Assembly (NCBI GenBank): GCA_017472735.1
Contig: JAFUOD010000018.1
Coordinates: 1-64,000, forward strand
DNA from: Oscillospiraceae bacterium
Lineage (GTDB): Bacteria; Bacillota; Clostridia; Oscillospirales; Ruminococcaceae
DNA: 64,000 bases
Direction of reading: 5' to 3'
Part shown: positions 40,055 to 48,298 of the stretch, piece by piece
Layout: every line of letters begins with the position of its first letter
Numbering within the stretch: the stretch's first letter is position 1
The notes under the pieces: model-generated
What the model saw: only the letters and a program-made list of their open reading frames with translations
Told to the model about the DNA's origin: nothing
Database searches by the model: none
Position numbers and translations under genes: made by a program

Positions 40055-42343
40055 GTGCAAAACACCGGAATTGAACTGAAGATTCTTGAAATGGCGGCAA
40101 GAATAAGAGACCTTCGAGAGATCGTTGGGCTTACCACCGCCGAAATGGCGCTTAAAACGGGCGTATCCGAAGATGAATATATCGCCTGCGAAAACGGCAA
40201 ACGCGACCTTAACTTTGCATTTTTATACAGATGTGCGCTTGCTTTGGGCGTTGACGTAACCGATATTATTGAGGGTGCTTCGCCCCGACTTGCAGGCTAT
40301 ACCGTAACCCGAAAGGGCGACGGACAAAGAATTGAGCAGGCACACGGCATGGTTTATTATAACCTCGCCTCTGCTTTTAAAAACAGGATCGCTGAGCCTT
40401 TGCTGGTCGTTTCGGCTTACAGCGATGAGGCGCAGAACGCCGATATTGAGCTTACCACCCACGAGGGTCAGGAATGTGACATTATTGTAAGCGGTGCGTT
40501 AAAAATTCAGATAGGCGACCACGTTGAAATTCTTAAAGAGGGCGACTCGATCTATTACGACTCTGATACCCCTCACGGAATGATTGCCGTTGGCGGAACT
40601 GACTGTGTGTTCTATGCCATTGTTTTAAATCCTGCAGGTGAATCTATTGAAAAGATCACTCACGGCGGTGTCCGCGAGTTTACAGCACGTCCTTTAAAGA
40701 CTCCCGAAAGAAAGTGGATCTATGAGGACTATATTGAAACAAAAGAAGATAAGAACGGAGTACTGGAAAAGATCTCGTTTAAAAACGAGCAAGGCTTCAA
40801 CTTCGCCTTTGACCTTATTGACAGAATGGGCCGTGAACAGCCCGATAAGCTTGCACTTTTACATATTGATAAAAACCACGTTGAAAGACGCTTTACCTTT
40901 GCCGACATTAAGCGTGCTTCGAGCCAGACGGCTAACTATTTAAAATCCCTTGGAATTAAAAGAGGGGATAAGGTGCTTTTAATTTTAAAGAGGCACTATC
41001 AGTTCTGGCTTGTAATGATAGCTTTGCACAAGCTTGGCGCAGTTGCAATTCCCGCAACAAACCAGCTTAAAGAACATGATATATCGTACCGAATTAACAA
41101 AGCAGGCGTTAAAATGGTTATCTGCACTGCCGATGACGGCGTTGCCGAGCAGGTTGACATAGCCTCGAAGGAAACACCCACGTTAGAGACAAAGCTTATT
41201 GTTAACGGTCAGCGTGACGGCTGGAGAAGCTTCGATGAGGAATATCCTCTTTACACAGGCAAGTTTGACAGACCCGATGATTGCCCCTGCGGCGACGAGC
41301 CGATGCTTATGTATTTCACCTCGGGCACAACGGGCAACCCCAAAATTGCAACCCACAACTTTATGTATCCTTTGGGCCATTTTGTTACCGCTAAGTATTG
41401 GCACTGCGTTAACCCCAACGGCTTGCACTTAACCGTTTCCGATTCGGGCTGGGCAAAATGTGCATGGGGCAAGCTTTACGGTCAGTGGCTTTGCGAGGCT
41501 CCCTTGTTTGTTTACGACTTCGACAGATTTGATGCCGAGGATATTTTGCCGATGTTCGCAAAATATCAGATAACCACCTTCTGCGCTCCTCCCACGATTT
41601 TAAGAATGCTTGCAAAGCAGGATATTTCAAAGTATGATTTATCCTCTATTGAACACATGACAACAGCAGGCGAAGCGCTTAACCCCGAAGTTTTCAGACA
41701 GTTTGAAAAAACCACAGGTCTTCAGATAATGGAAGGCTTCGGTCAGACCGAGACCACCGTTGCACTTGCAAACCTTGCAGGCATGAAAGCTAAGCTTGGT
41801 TCGATGGGTAAGCCTGTTGCGCTTTATGATATCGACCTTGTTGACGCTGACGGCAAACGGGTTGACGATGGTGAGGTCGGCGAAATCGTTATTCACGTTG
41901 AAAACGGTTCGCCCTGCGGCTTGTTCCGAGGATATTACCGTGACGAAGAAAAGACCAAGGAAGTATTCCGCGACGGACTTTACCACACAGGCGATACTGC
42001 ATGGCGCGACGAGGACGGCTACTATTGGTATGTCGGCCGAGTTGACGACGTTATCAAGTCCTCGGGATATCGAATCGGTCCCTTCGAGATTGAAAACGTT
42101 ATCATGGAACTTCCATATGTTTTGGAATGCGGTGTTAGTGCCGCACCCGACGAGGTAAGAGGTCAGGTAGTTAAGGCAAGCATAGTTTTAACAAAGGGCA
42201 CCGAGCCTACCGACGAACTTAAGAAAGAAATTCAGCAATATGTTAAATCGCGTACCGCACCTTATAAATACCCCAGAATTGTTGTATTTAAAGACGAGTT
42301 GCCCAAAACGACCAGCGGTAAGATTCAGAGAAATAAATTATGA
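40055..42343 (+). CDS. XRE-cupin-acyl-CoA synthetase fusion (proposed isobutyrate ligase)
   Basis: A 762-residue paralogue of the 37399 protein with the same order: helix-turn-helix (RIRDLREIVGLTTAEMALKT), cupin (LTTHEGQECDIIVSGALKIQ, EGDSIYYDSDTPHGMIAV) and synthetase (MYFTSGTTGNPKIATHNF, EGFGQTETTVALANL, VDDVIKSSGYRIGPFEIE, TSGKIQRNKL). The two are alike along their whole length, so the gene and its T-box were duplicated together. GTG start at 40055 after AAAGGA. A Val T-box and the following 2-oxoacid oxidoreductase suggest isobutyrate as substrate. Confidence 0.88.
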   Translation: MQNTGIELKILEMAARIRDLREIVGLTTAEMALKTGVSEDEYIACENGKRDLNFAFLYRCALALGVDVTDIIEGASPRLAGYTVTRKGDGQRIEQAHGMVYYNLASAFKNRIAEPLLVVSAYSDEAQNADIELTTHEGQECDIIVSGALKIQIGDHVEILKEGDSIYYDSDTPHGMIAVGGTDCVFYAIVLNPAGESIEKITHGGVREFTARPLKTPERKWIYEDYIETKEDKNGVLEKISFKNEQGFNFAFDLIDRMGREQPDKLALLHIDKNHVERRFTFADIKRASSQTANYLKSLGIKRGDKVLLILKRHYQFWLVMIALHKLGAVAIPATNQLKEHDISYRINKAGVKMVICTADDGVAEQVDIASKETPTLETKLIVNGQRDGWRSFDEEYPLYTGKFDRPDDCPCGDEPMLMYFTSGTTGNPKIATHNFMYPLGHFVTAKYWHCVNPNGLHLTVSDSGWAKCAWGKLYGQWLCEAPLFVYDFDRFDAEDILPMFAKYQITTFCAPPTILRMLAKQDISKYDLSSIEHMTTAGEALNPEVFRQFEKTTGLQIMEGFGQTETTVALANLAGMKAKLGSMGKPVALYDIDLVDADGKRVDDGEVGEIVIHVENGSPCGLFRGYYRDEEKTKEVFRDGLYHTGDTAWRDEDGYYWYVGRVDDVIKSSGYRIGPFEIENVIMELPYVLECGVSAAPDEVRGQVVKASIVLTKGTEPTDELKKEIQQYVKSRTAPYKYPRIVVFKDELPKTTSGKIQRNKL

Positions 42344-43014
42344 TTAGCTTAAACCCAAAAAGAGTTACGCTTTTTGCAGGACATTACGGCAGCGGCAAAA
42401 CGAACATTGCTGTTAATTATGCGCTTGCTCTTAAGGATTTGGGAAAGAATGTTGTGGTTGCCGACCTTGACATTGTTAACCCTTACTTTAGAACAAAAGA
42501 CAGTGCAAAAGAGCTAAACGAAAAAGGCATTGAGATTATAAGTCCCGAATTTGCAAACACAAATGTCGATTTGCCGGCACTGCCTGCGTCGGTTTACGGC
42601 GTGGTGCAAAACCGTTTAAGGCACGCTGTGCTTGATATCGGAGGCGACGACCGAGGCGCTTACGCCTTGGGAAGATATGCGCCTTATATTATGGAAGAAA
42701 ATGATTTTGAAATGATATTTGTCGCAAATTTCTTAAGACCTCTTACAAGAACCCCCGAAGAAGCCTTTGAGGTTATGAAAGAGATCGAACAGGCAGGGCA
42801 TATTCCGTTTACTGCAATTGTGAACAATTCAAACCTTGGCAAAGATACCGAGCCCGAAGATGTCGAAAAAACCGACATTTTGGCAAAACGCTTAAGCGAA
42901 TTAAGCGGACTGCCGCTTTTGTTTACAAGCGCCGAGGAAAATGTTGCAAAACAGCTTACACTTAACAATGTTTTACCAATGAAGCTTCAAAAGAAGTATT
43001 TTGATATTATTTGA
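42340..43014 (+). CDS. P-loop ATPase of the oxidoreductase operon
   Basis: A 224-residue MinD/ParA-like or SIMIBI-class ATPase. The Walker A region is FAGHYGSGKTNIAVNYAL, followed by VVVADLDIVNPYFRTKD (Walker A'/switch-like Asp) and AVLDIGGDDRGAYALGRY. It has no membrane-targeting or DNA-binding part. Its start overlaps the preceding stop (ATGA). Similar ATPases are found next to 2-oxoacid:ferredoxin oxidoreductases in Clostridia; a role in cofactor insertion or activation is possible but unproven. Confidence 0.75.
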   Translation: MISLNPKRVTLFAGHYGSGKTNIAVNYALALKDLGKNVVVADLDIVNPYFRTKDSAKELNEKGIEIISPEFANTNVDLPALPASVYGVVQNRLRHAVLDIGGDDRGAYALGRYAPYIMEENDFEMIFVANFLRPLTRTPEEAFEVMKEIEQAGHIPFTAIVNNSNLGKDTEPEDVEKTDILAKRLSELSGLPLLFTSAEENVAKQLTLNNVLPMKLQKKYFDII

Positions 43015-43032
43015 CGAAAAGGAGAGATTTTT

Positions 43033-43239
43033 ATGGCAAAAGTAACATTTGCTACCGACGTTTGCAAGGGCTGTGGGCTTTGTGTTGACGCTTGTCCTAA
43101 GCAGCTTATTGTTCTTAGCAATGATAAAATCAACAAAAAAGGTCATTCCCCCGCAGAAATTACCGACCAGTCAAAGTGCATAGGCTGTGCTTTTTGTGCA
43201 ACCATGTGCCCCGACTGCGTTATTAAGGTCGAGAGATGA
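43033..43239 (+). CDS. vorD/korD: 2-Oxoacid:ferredoxin oxidoreductase, ferredoxin (delta) subunit
   Basis: A 68-residue protein with two 4Fe-4S motifs, CKGCGLCVDACPKQL and CIGCAFCATMCPDCV. It carries electrons between ferredoxin and the thiamine site of the complex encoded next to it. RBS AAAGGAG. Confidence 0.92.
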   Translation: MAKVTFATDVCKGCGLCVDACPKQLIVLSNDKINKKGHSPAEITDQSKCIGCAFCATMCPDCVIKVER

Positions 43240-43261
43240 TTGGAAAGGACGGACTTGAATT

Positions 43262-44323
43262 ATGGCAGAAAAAGTTTTAATGAAAGGTAACGAAGCTATT
43301 GCCGAGGCCGCTATTCGTGCAGGCTGCCGCCACTACTTCGGTTACCCCATTACCCCTCAGACAGAGCTTGCAGCTTACATGGCAAAAAGAATGCCCAAAA
43401 TAGGCGGCGTTTTCCTTCAAGCCGAAAGTGAAGTCAGCGCAATCAACATGGTTTACGGTGTTGCAGGCACGGGCTTGCGTGTTATGACCTCGTCCTCCAG
43501 CCCCGGTGTATCTTTGAAGCAGGAGGGTATCTCTTACATCGCAGGTGCAGACTTGCCCGCACTTATTGTTAACGTACAGCGCGGCGGCCCCGGCCTCGGC
43601 GGTATTCAGCCCTCGCAGTCCGATTACTTCCAGGCAACAAAGGGCGGAGGTCACGGCGACTATCACCTTATTGTTTTGGCTCCTGCTTCCGTTCAGGAGA
43701 TGGCAGACCTCACAGCAACCGCATTTGACCTTGCTGACAAATACAGAATGCCTACCATGATTTTAGCTGACGGCACAATGGGACAGATGATGGAGCCTGT
43801 TGTTTTGCCCGAGCCTTATGAAGCAAAGAGCGAAAAGCCATGGGCTGTAACCGGCACAAAGTGCGAGCGTGAGCATAACATCATCAACTCGCTTTACTTA
43901 GTGCCCGAGGAGCTTGAAAAGGTTAACTTTGCAAGATTTGAAAAATACAAGACTATTGAAGAAAACGAGGTCATGTATGAAGAATATATGATGGACGACG
44001 CTGAATACTGCATCGTTGCATTCGGCATTGCGGCACGTGTTTCCAAAAACGCAATTAACGCCGCACGCGCAAAGGGCATCAAGGTCGGACTTATCCGCCC
44101 CATCACCCTTTGGCCCTTCCCCAAGGATGTTATTAACAAGGCCGCTGATAAGGTTAAGGCATTTATCAGCGTTGAGCTTTCGATGGGTCAGATGATCGAA
44201 GACGTTAAGCTTGCCCAAGAATGTAAAAAGCCTGTATATCTTTGCAACCGTGCAGGCGGCATGATCCCCGAGCCCGAGGAGATCATTGCAAAGCTTGAAG
44301 AACTTGAAGGAGGTAACGACTGA
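43262..44323 (+). CDS. vorB/korA: 2-Oxoacid:ferredoxin oxidoreductase, alpha subunit
   Basis: A 353-residue subunit with the pyrimidine-binding transketolase fold (FGYPITPQTELAAYMAKR, LQAESEVSAINMVYG, TSSSSPGVSLKQEGISY, VQRGGPGLGGIQPSQSDY) and a C-terminal domain II. In the reductive direction the complex joins acyl-CoA and CO2 to form a 2-oxoacid using reduced ferredoxin; in reverse it oxidises 2-oxoacids. The four-gene delta-alpha-beta-gamma order is that of 2-oxoisovalerate (VOR) or 2-oxoglutarate (KOR) enzymes. The BCAA context favours VOR. Confidence 0.9.
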   Translation: MAEKVLMKGNEAIAEAAIRAGCRHYFGYPITPQTELAAYMAKRMPKIGGVFLQAESEVSAINMVYGVAGTGLRVMTSSSSPGVSLKQEGISYIAGADLPALIVNVQRGGPGLGGIQPSQSDYFQATKGGGHGDYHLIVLAPASVQEMADLTATAFDLADKYRMPTMILADGTMGQMMEPVVLPEPYEAKSEKPWAVTGTKCEREHNIINSLYLVPEELEKVNFARFEKYKTIEENEVMYEEYMMDDAEYCIVAFGIAARVSKNAINAARAKGIKVGLIRPITLWPFPKDVINKAADKVKAFISVELSMGQMIEDVKLAQECKKPVYLCNRAGGMIPEPEEIIAKLEELEGGND

Positions 44324-45078
44324 TGGCAGTTGTATTTGAAAAAACCAAGGCACTTACCGATGCACCCTTGCACTATTGTCCCGGCTGCACTCACGGTATC
44401 ATTCATCGCCTTGTTGCCGAAGCTATTGACGAGCTTGGCGTTTTGGGCAAAACCATTGGTGTTGCACCTGTTGGATGCTCGGTAATGGCATATAACTACT
44501 TCGCCTGTGACATGGTTGAGGCGGCACACGGCCGTGCACCCGCTGTTGCTACCGGATTAAAAAGAGCATTGCCCGAAAACGTTATCTTTACATATCAGGG
44601 CGACGGTGACCTTGCTTCTATCGGTATGGCTGAAACAGTTCACGCCGCTACAAGAAACGAAAACATCACTGTAATTTTTGTTAACAATGCAATTTACGGC
44701 ATGACCGGCGGCCAGATGGCTCCTACCTCTTTGCCCGGTCAAGTTACTCAAACCTCGCCTTACGGCAGAGATGTTAAGACCGTTGGCTTCCCTATCAGAG
44801 TCAGCGAGATGCTCTCGGCTTTGGACGGCCCCGAATATATTGAAAGAGTTGCAGTTAACAACGTTAAAAATGTTAAGGCAGCTAAAAAGGCTATTAAAAA
44901 GGCTTTTGAAAACCAGATCAACGGCAAGGGCTTCTCTCTTATTGAGGTTGTGTCCTCTTGCCCGACAAACTGGGGCATGACACCTAAAAAGGCTTTGGAA
45001 TGGATAGATACCAACATGATTCCTTATTATCCTTTGGGTGTTTATAAGGACAGAAGCGCTGTAAAGGAGGAAAAGTAA
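44323..45078 (+). CDS. vorA/korB: 2-Oxoacid:ferredoxin oxidoreductase, beta (thiamine) subunit
   Basis: A 251-residue subunit with the thiamine diphosphate motif GDGDLASIG and VNNAIYGMTGGQMAPTSL, and an N-terminal HYCPGCTHGIIHRLV. Its ATG overlaps the alpha stop by one base (TGATG). It supplies the catalytic cofactor of the complex. Confidence 0.92.
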   Translation: MAVVFEKTKALTDAPLHYCPGCTHGIIHRLVAEAIDELGVLGKTIGVAPVGCSVMAYNYFACDMVEAAHGRAPAVATGLKRALPENVIFTYQGDGDLASIGMAETVHAATRNENITVIFVNNAIYGMTGGQMAPTSLPGQVTQTSPYGRDVKTVGFPIRVSEMLSALDGPEYIERVAVNNVKNVKAAKKAIKKAFENQINGKGFSLIEVVSSCPTNWGMTPKKALEWIDTNMIPYYPLGVYKDRSAVKEEK

Positions 45079-45080
45079 TT

Positions 45081-45620
45081 ATGGCAACTAACAACATCCT
45101 CATTGCAGGTTTTGGCGGACAGGGCGTTTTGTTTGCAGGCAAGTTTTTGGCATATAAAGGTTTGCTTGAAGAAAAGGAAATCTCGTGGCTTCCTTCTTAC
45201 GGCCCCGAAATGCGCGGCGGTACGGCTAACTGCTCGGTAATCATCAGTGACACTCCTGTTGGTTCGCCCATTGTTTCCACCCCCGACGTTTTGATGGTTA
45301 TGAATCTCCCCTCGCTTGATAAATACGAGGCAGCCGCAGCTAAGGGCGCAAAGGTGTTCGTCGATTCGACCCTTATTACCCGCAAGCTTGTGCGCGACGA
45401 CGTTGACGCTTATTACATTCCCGCTACTCAAATGGCTAAGGATTTGGGAATCCCCACCCTTGCAAACATGATTATGGTTGGCAAGGTTATTAAAGAGGCA
45501 GGCGTTGTTTCGTTTGACAACATGGTTGACTCGCTCAAAAAGGTAGTTTCGGCAAAGCGTGCCGAGCTTTTGGAGCTTAACCTTAAGGCTATCGAAGCAG
45601 GATATAATTATATCGGCTAA
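45081..45620 (+). CDS. vorC/korC: 2-Oxoacid:ferredoxin oxidoreductase, gamma subunit
   Basis: A 179-residue subunit with GFGGQGVLFAGKFLA at the N-terminus and SYGPEMRGGTANCSVIIS, both typical of the gamma domain that binds CoA. It starts two bases after the beta stop and completes the complex. Confidence 0.92.
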   Translation: MATNNILIAGFGGQGVLFAGKFLAYKGLLEEKEISWLPSYGPEMRGGTANCSVIISDTPVGSPIVSTPDVLMVMNLPSLDKYEAAAAKGAKVFVDSTLITRKLVRDDVDAYYIPATQMAKDLGIPTLANMIMVGKVIKEAGVVSFDNMVDSLKKVVSAKRAELLELNLKAIEAGYNYIG

Positions 45621-45650
45621 AGCACTTGATAAAATTTTAAAAATGTGATA

Positions 45651-45690
45651 GTGTGAAATAAGCCGGCGATTTATCCCGCTTATTTCACAC
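45651..45690. repeat. 13-bp perfect inverted repeat between korC and ilvE
   Basis: GTGTGAAATAAGC (45651-45663) and GCTTATTTCACAC (45678-45690) with a 14-base loop. There is no T-tract, so it may be an RNA processing or stabilising hairpin, a weak terminator or an operator for ilvE. Confidence 0.55.
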
Positions 45691-45731
45691 TTGGCATTTA
45701 ACAAGTAATTCTCTTTTGGAGGTTGAATATT

Positions 45732-46799
45732 ATGCTTAACATTAGAATTGAAAAAACACAAAACCCCAAAGCAAAGCCCGAAAAAGGTGCACCTTTAGGA
45801 TTCGGTCACATTTTTACCGACCATATGTTTGTAATGAACTATGAAGAGGGCAAGGGCTGGTTCGATCCAAGAGTCGTACCCTTTGAGAATATCTCTTTGT
45901 CTCCTGCTTCAATGGTGTTCCACTACGGTCAGGAAATGTTTGAGGGCTTAAAGGCTTATAAGGGCGAGGATGGTCAGATTTACCTCTTTAGACCCGAAAT
46001 GAACGCTAAGCGTGCAAACGCTTCTAATGAGCGTCTTTGCATTCCTGAAATTCCCGAGGAAGATTTTGTTCAGGCTGTTAAGGCGGTTGTTGACGTTGAC
46101 AGAGATTGGGTACCCGAAGAAGCTGGCACCAGCCTTTATATCCGTCCATTTGTTATCGCAACCGATAACTTCTTGGGCGTTGCGCCCTCTAAAACCTATT
46201 TGTTTATGGTGATCCTTTCTCCTTCGGGAGCTTATTACGCAAGCGGTTTGGCACCTGTTGGTATCTGGATCGAGGATGAATATGTAAGAGCAGTAAAGGG
46301 CGGTATTGGCTATGCTAAGACCGGCGGCAACTACGCAGCATCCTTGGCAGCACAGGTTAAGGCTCATGACGGCGGTTACAGCCAGGTTTTGTGGCTTGAC
46401 GGTGTTGAGAGAAAGTATATTGAAGAAGTAGGCGCAATGAACATTGTGTTCAAAATTTCGGGCAAGATCGTTACACCTGCGCTTAACGGTTCCATTCTTC
46501 CCGGCATTACCCGAAACTCGGTGCTTAAGCTTTGCCGTGACTGGGGCTATGAAGTTGAGGAGAGAAAGATATCGGTTGACGAGCTTGTTGAAGCCGCACA
46601 CAACGGCACTCTTGAAGAAGTTTTCGGAACGGGTACCGCTGCTGTTGTTTCGCCCGTTGGCAAGTTAAGATATAAAGACGATGTATTCGCTATCGGCGAT
46701 GGCGGCATTGGCGAGCTTACACAAAAGCTTTATGATGAGATAACCGGCATTCAGTGGGGCAAGAAGGCTGACCCCTATGGCTGGAGACAGACGGTTTAA
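45732..46799 (+). CDS. ilvE: Branched-chain amino acid aminotransferase
   Basis: A 355-residue fold-type IV PLP enzyme. MVFHYGQEMFEGLKAYK, LYIRPFVIATDNFLGVAPSK, and ERKYIEEVGAMNIVFK are its hallmarks; the PLP lysine lies in AVKGGIGYAKTGGNYAASL. It transfers the amino group between glutamate and the 2-oxoacids of Leu, Ile and Val, the last step of the proposed pathway. ATG 45732 follows GGAGG; the inverted repeat at 45651 lies before it. Confidence 0.93.
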   Translation: MLNIRIEKTQNPKAKPEKGAPLGFGHIFTDHMFVMNYEEGKGWFDPRVVPFENISLSPASMVFHYGQEMFEGLKAYKGEDGQIYLFRPEMNAKRANASNERLCIPEIPEEDFVQAVKAVVDVDRDWVPEEAGTSLYIRPFVIATDNFLGVAPSKTYLFMVILSPSGAYYASGLAPVGIWIEDEYVRAVKGGIGYAKTGGNYAASLAAQVKAHDGGYSQVLWLDGVERKYIEEVGAMNIVFKISGKIVTPALNGSILPGITRNSVLKLCRDWGYEVEERKISVDELVEAAHNGTLEEVFGTGTAAVVSPVGKLRYKDDVFAIGDGGIGELTQKLYDEITGIQWGKKADPYGWRQTV

Positions 46800-46814
46800 G
46801 GTTTAGAACTTAGT

Positions 46815-46960
46815 TTTGGGCGGTCAGCCGTCGCAGCCGCAGCGCTTTAGTGCGGCGGTCGGCGGGTGGTCGCCCCGTGTAACTGCGCGAACATCGGTGC
46901 CACGGCTCGGCACTTTGCCTCCCTGCGGTCGGCACACGCCTAGCCACGGCACCAAAGAAT
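46815..46960. repeat. GC-rich intergenic block with the dispersed motif
   Basis: Contains CGGTGCCACGGCTCGGCAC, TTTGCCTCCCTGCGGTCGGC and ACGCCTAGCCACGGCACC, nearly matching 20960-21015. Nothing resembling a SAM riboswitch precedes metY. Confidence 0.6.
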
Positions 46961-46990
46961 TTTCTAGTTTAATAAAAAGAAGGATGTTAT

Positions 46991-48274
46991 ATGAGCAAAA
47001 GAAAGATCGAGACCGTTTGCGTTCAGGGCGGTTATACCCCCGGCAACGGCGAACCCAGACAGATTCCCATAATTCAATCAACCACCTTTAAATACTCTAC
47101 CAGCGAGGATATGGGAAAGCTTTTCGACCTTGAGGCAGAAGGATACTTCTACTCTCGCTTGCAAAACCCCACCTGCGACATGGTGGCAAAGAAGATTTGC
47201 GAGCTTGAAGGCGGAACTGCCGCAATGCTTACATCTTCGGGTCAGGCGGCAAACTTCTTTGCTGTTTTTAATATTGCAAACGCCGGCGACCATGTTGTGT
47301 CGACTTCCGCAATTTACGGCGGCACATTCAACCTTTTTAATGTAACAATGCGCAAAATGGGTATCGATTTCACTTTCGTTTCGCCCGATTGTTCGGATGA
47401 AGAGCTTGAAGCAGCATTCAAGCCCAATACCAAGGCTGTTTTTGGCGAGACTATTGCAAACCCCGCACTGCGAGTTTTGGATATCGAGCGCTTTGCAAAT
47501 GCCGCACACAAGCATGGAGTGCCCATGATTGTTGACAACACCTTTGCAACACCTGTTAATTGCCGCCCGTTTGAATTCGGCGCTGATATTGTTACCCATT
47601 CGACCACTAAGTATATGGACGGTCACGGTGCCGCAGTCGGCGGATGCATTGTTGATTCGGGCAAGTTTGATTGGCAAGCTTATGCTGATAAATTCCCCGG
47701 CCTTACCACGCCCGATGATAGCTACCACGGAATTACCTATTGCGAACGTTTTGGTAAAGAGGGCGCATTTATAACCAAGGCAACAGCCCAGCTTATGCGT
47801 GATTTTGGTTGCACACCTGCTCCTCAAAGCGCATTTATTCTTAACTTAGGTCTTGAAAGCCTGCATGTAAGAATGGCTCGTCACTGCGAAAACGGCTTGG
47901 CAGTTGCTAAATTCCTTAAAAACCACCCCAAAGTAACTTGGGTCAAATATCCCAACTTAGAGGGCGATGAGGACTACGAGCTTGCTCAGAAGTATCTTCC
48001 CAACGGCTCGTGCGGCGTTGTTAGCTTTGGCGTTAAGGGAGGAAGAAAAGCTGCTGAAGCCTTTATGAAAGAGCTTAAGCTTTGCGCTATTGAAACCCAC
48101 GTTGCCGACGCAAGGACCTGTTGCTTGCACCCTGCAAGCGCAACTCACCGTCAGATGACAGACGCCGAGCTTGAGGCTGCAGGCGTATCGCCCGATTTAG
48201 TCCGCCTTTCATGCGGAATTGAGTCGGCTGACGACCTGATTAACGACCTTGCTCAGGCGCTTGAAACCGTATAA
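46991..48274 (+). CDS. metY: O-acetylhomoserine sulfhydrylase
   Basis: A 427-residue PLP enzyme of the Cys/Met metabolism family. FYSRLQNPTCDMVAKKI, SSGQAANFFAVFN, IVDNTFATPVNC and THSTTKYMDGHG (PLP Lys) are clear, and SLGGARTCC-like VADARTCCLHPASATH near the end is typical of MetY. It makes homocysteine from O-acetylhomoserine and sulfide. The next gene supplies O-acetylhomoserine. Confidence 0.93.
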   Translation: MSKRKIETVCVQGGYTPGNGEPRQIPIIQSTTFKYSTSEDMGKLFDLEAEGYFYSRLQNPTCDMVAKKICELEGGTAAMLTSSGQAANFFAVFNIANAGDHVVSTSAIYGGTFNLFNVTMRKMGIDFTFVSPDCSDEELEAAFKPNTKAVFGETIANPALRVLDIERFANAAHKHGVPMIVDNTFATPVNCRPFEFGADIVTHSTTKYMDGHGAAVGGCIVDSGKFDWQAYADKFPGLTTPDDSYHGITYCERFGKEGAFITKATAQLMRDFGCTPAPQSAFILNLGLESLHVRMARHCENGLAVAKFLKNHPKVTWVKYPNLEGDEDYELAQKYLPNGSCGVVSFGVKGGRKAAEAFMKELKLCAIETHVADARTCCLHPASATHRQMTDAELEAAGVSPDLVRLSCGIESADDLINDLAQALETV

Positions 48275-48298
48275 AAAATAACATTACAGGAGATAATA

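Noticed and set aside
32358-46799. The locus as a catabolic (Stickland-type) branched-chain amino acid pathway
   Set aside because: T-boxes induce genes on uncharged tRNA, that is on amino acid shortage, and the synthetases consume ATP to form acyl-CoA; both favour biosynthesis. Not strictly excluded.
46800-46990. A SAM riboswitch or Met T-box before metY
   Set aside because: The region is a GC-rich block with no T-box core and no recognisable SAM riboswitch pattern.
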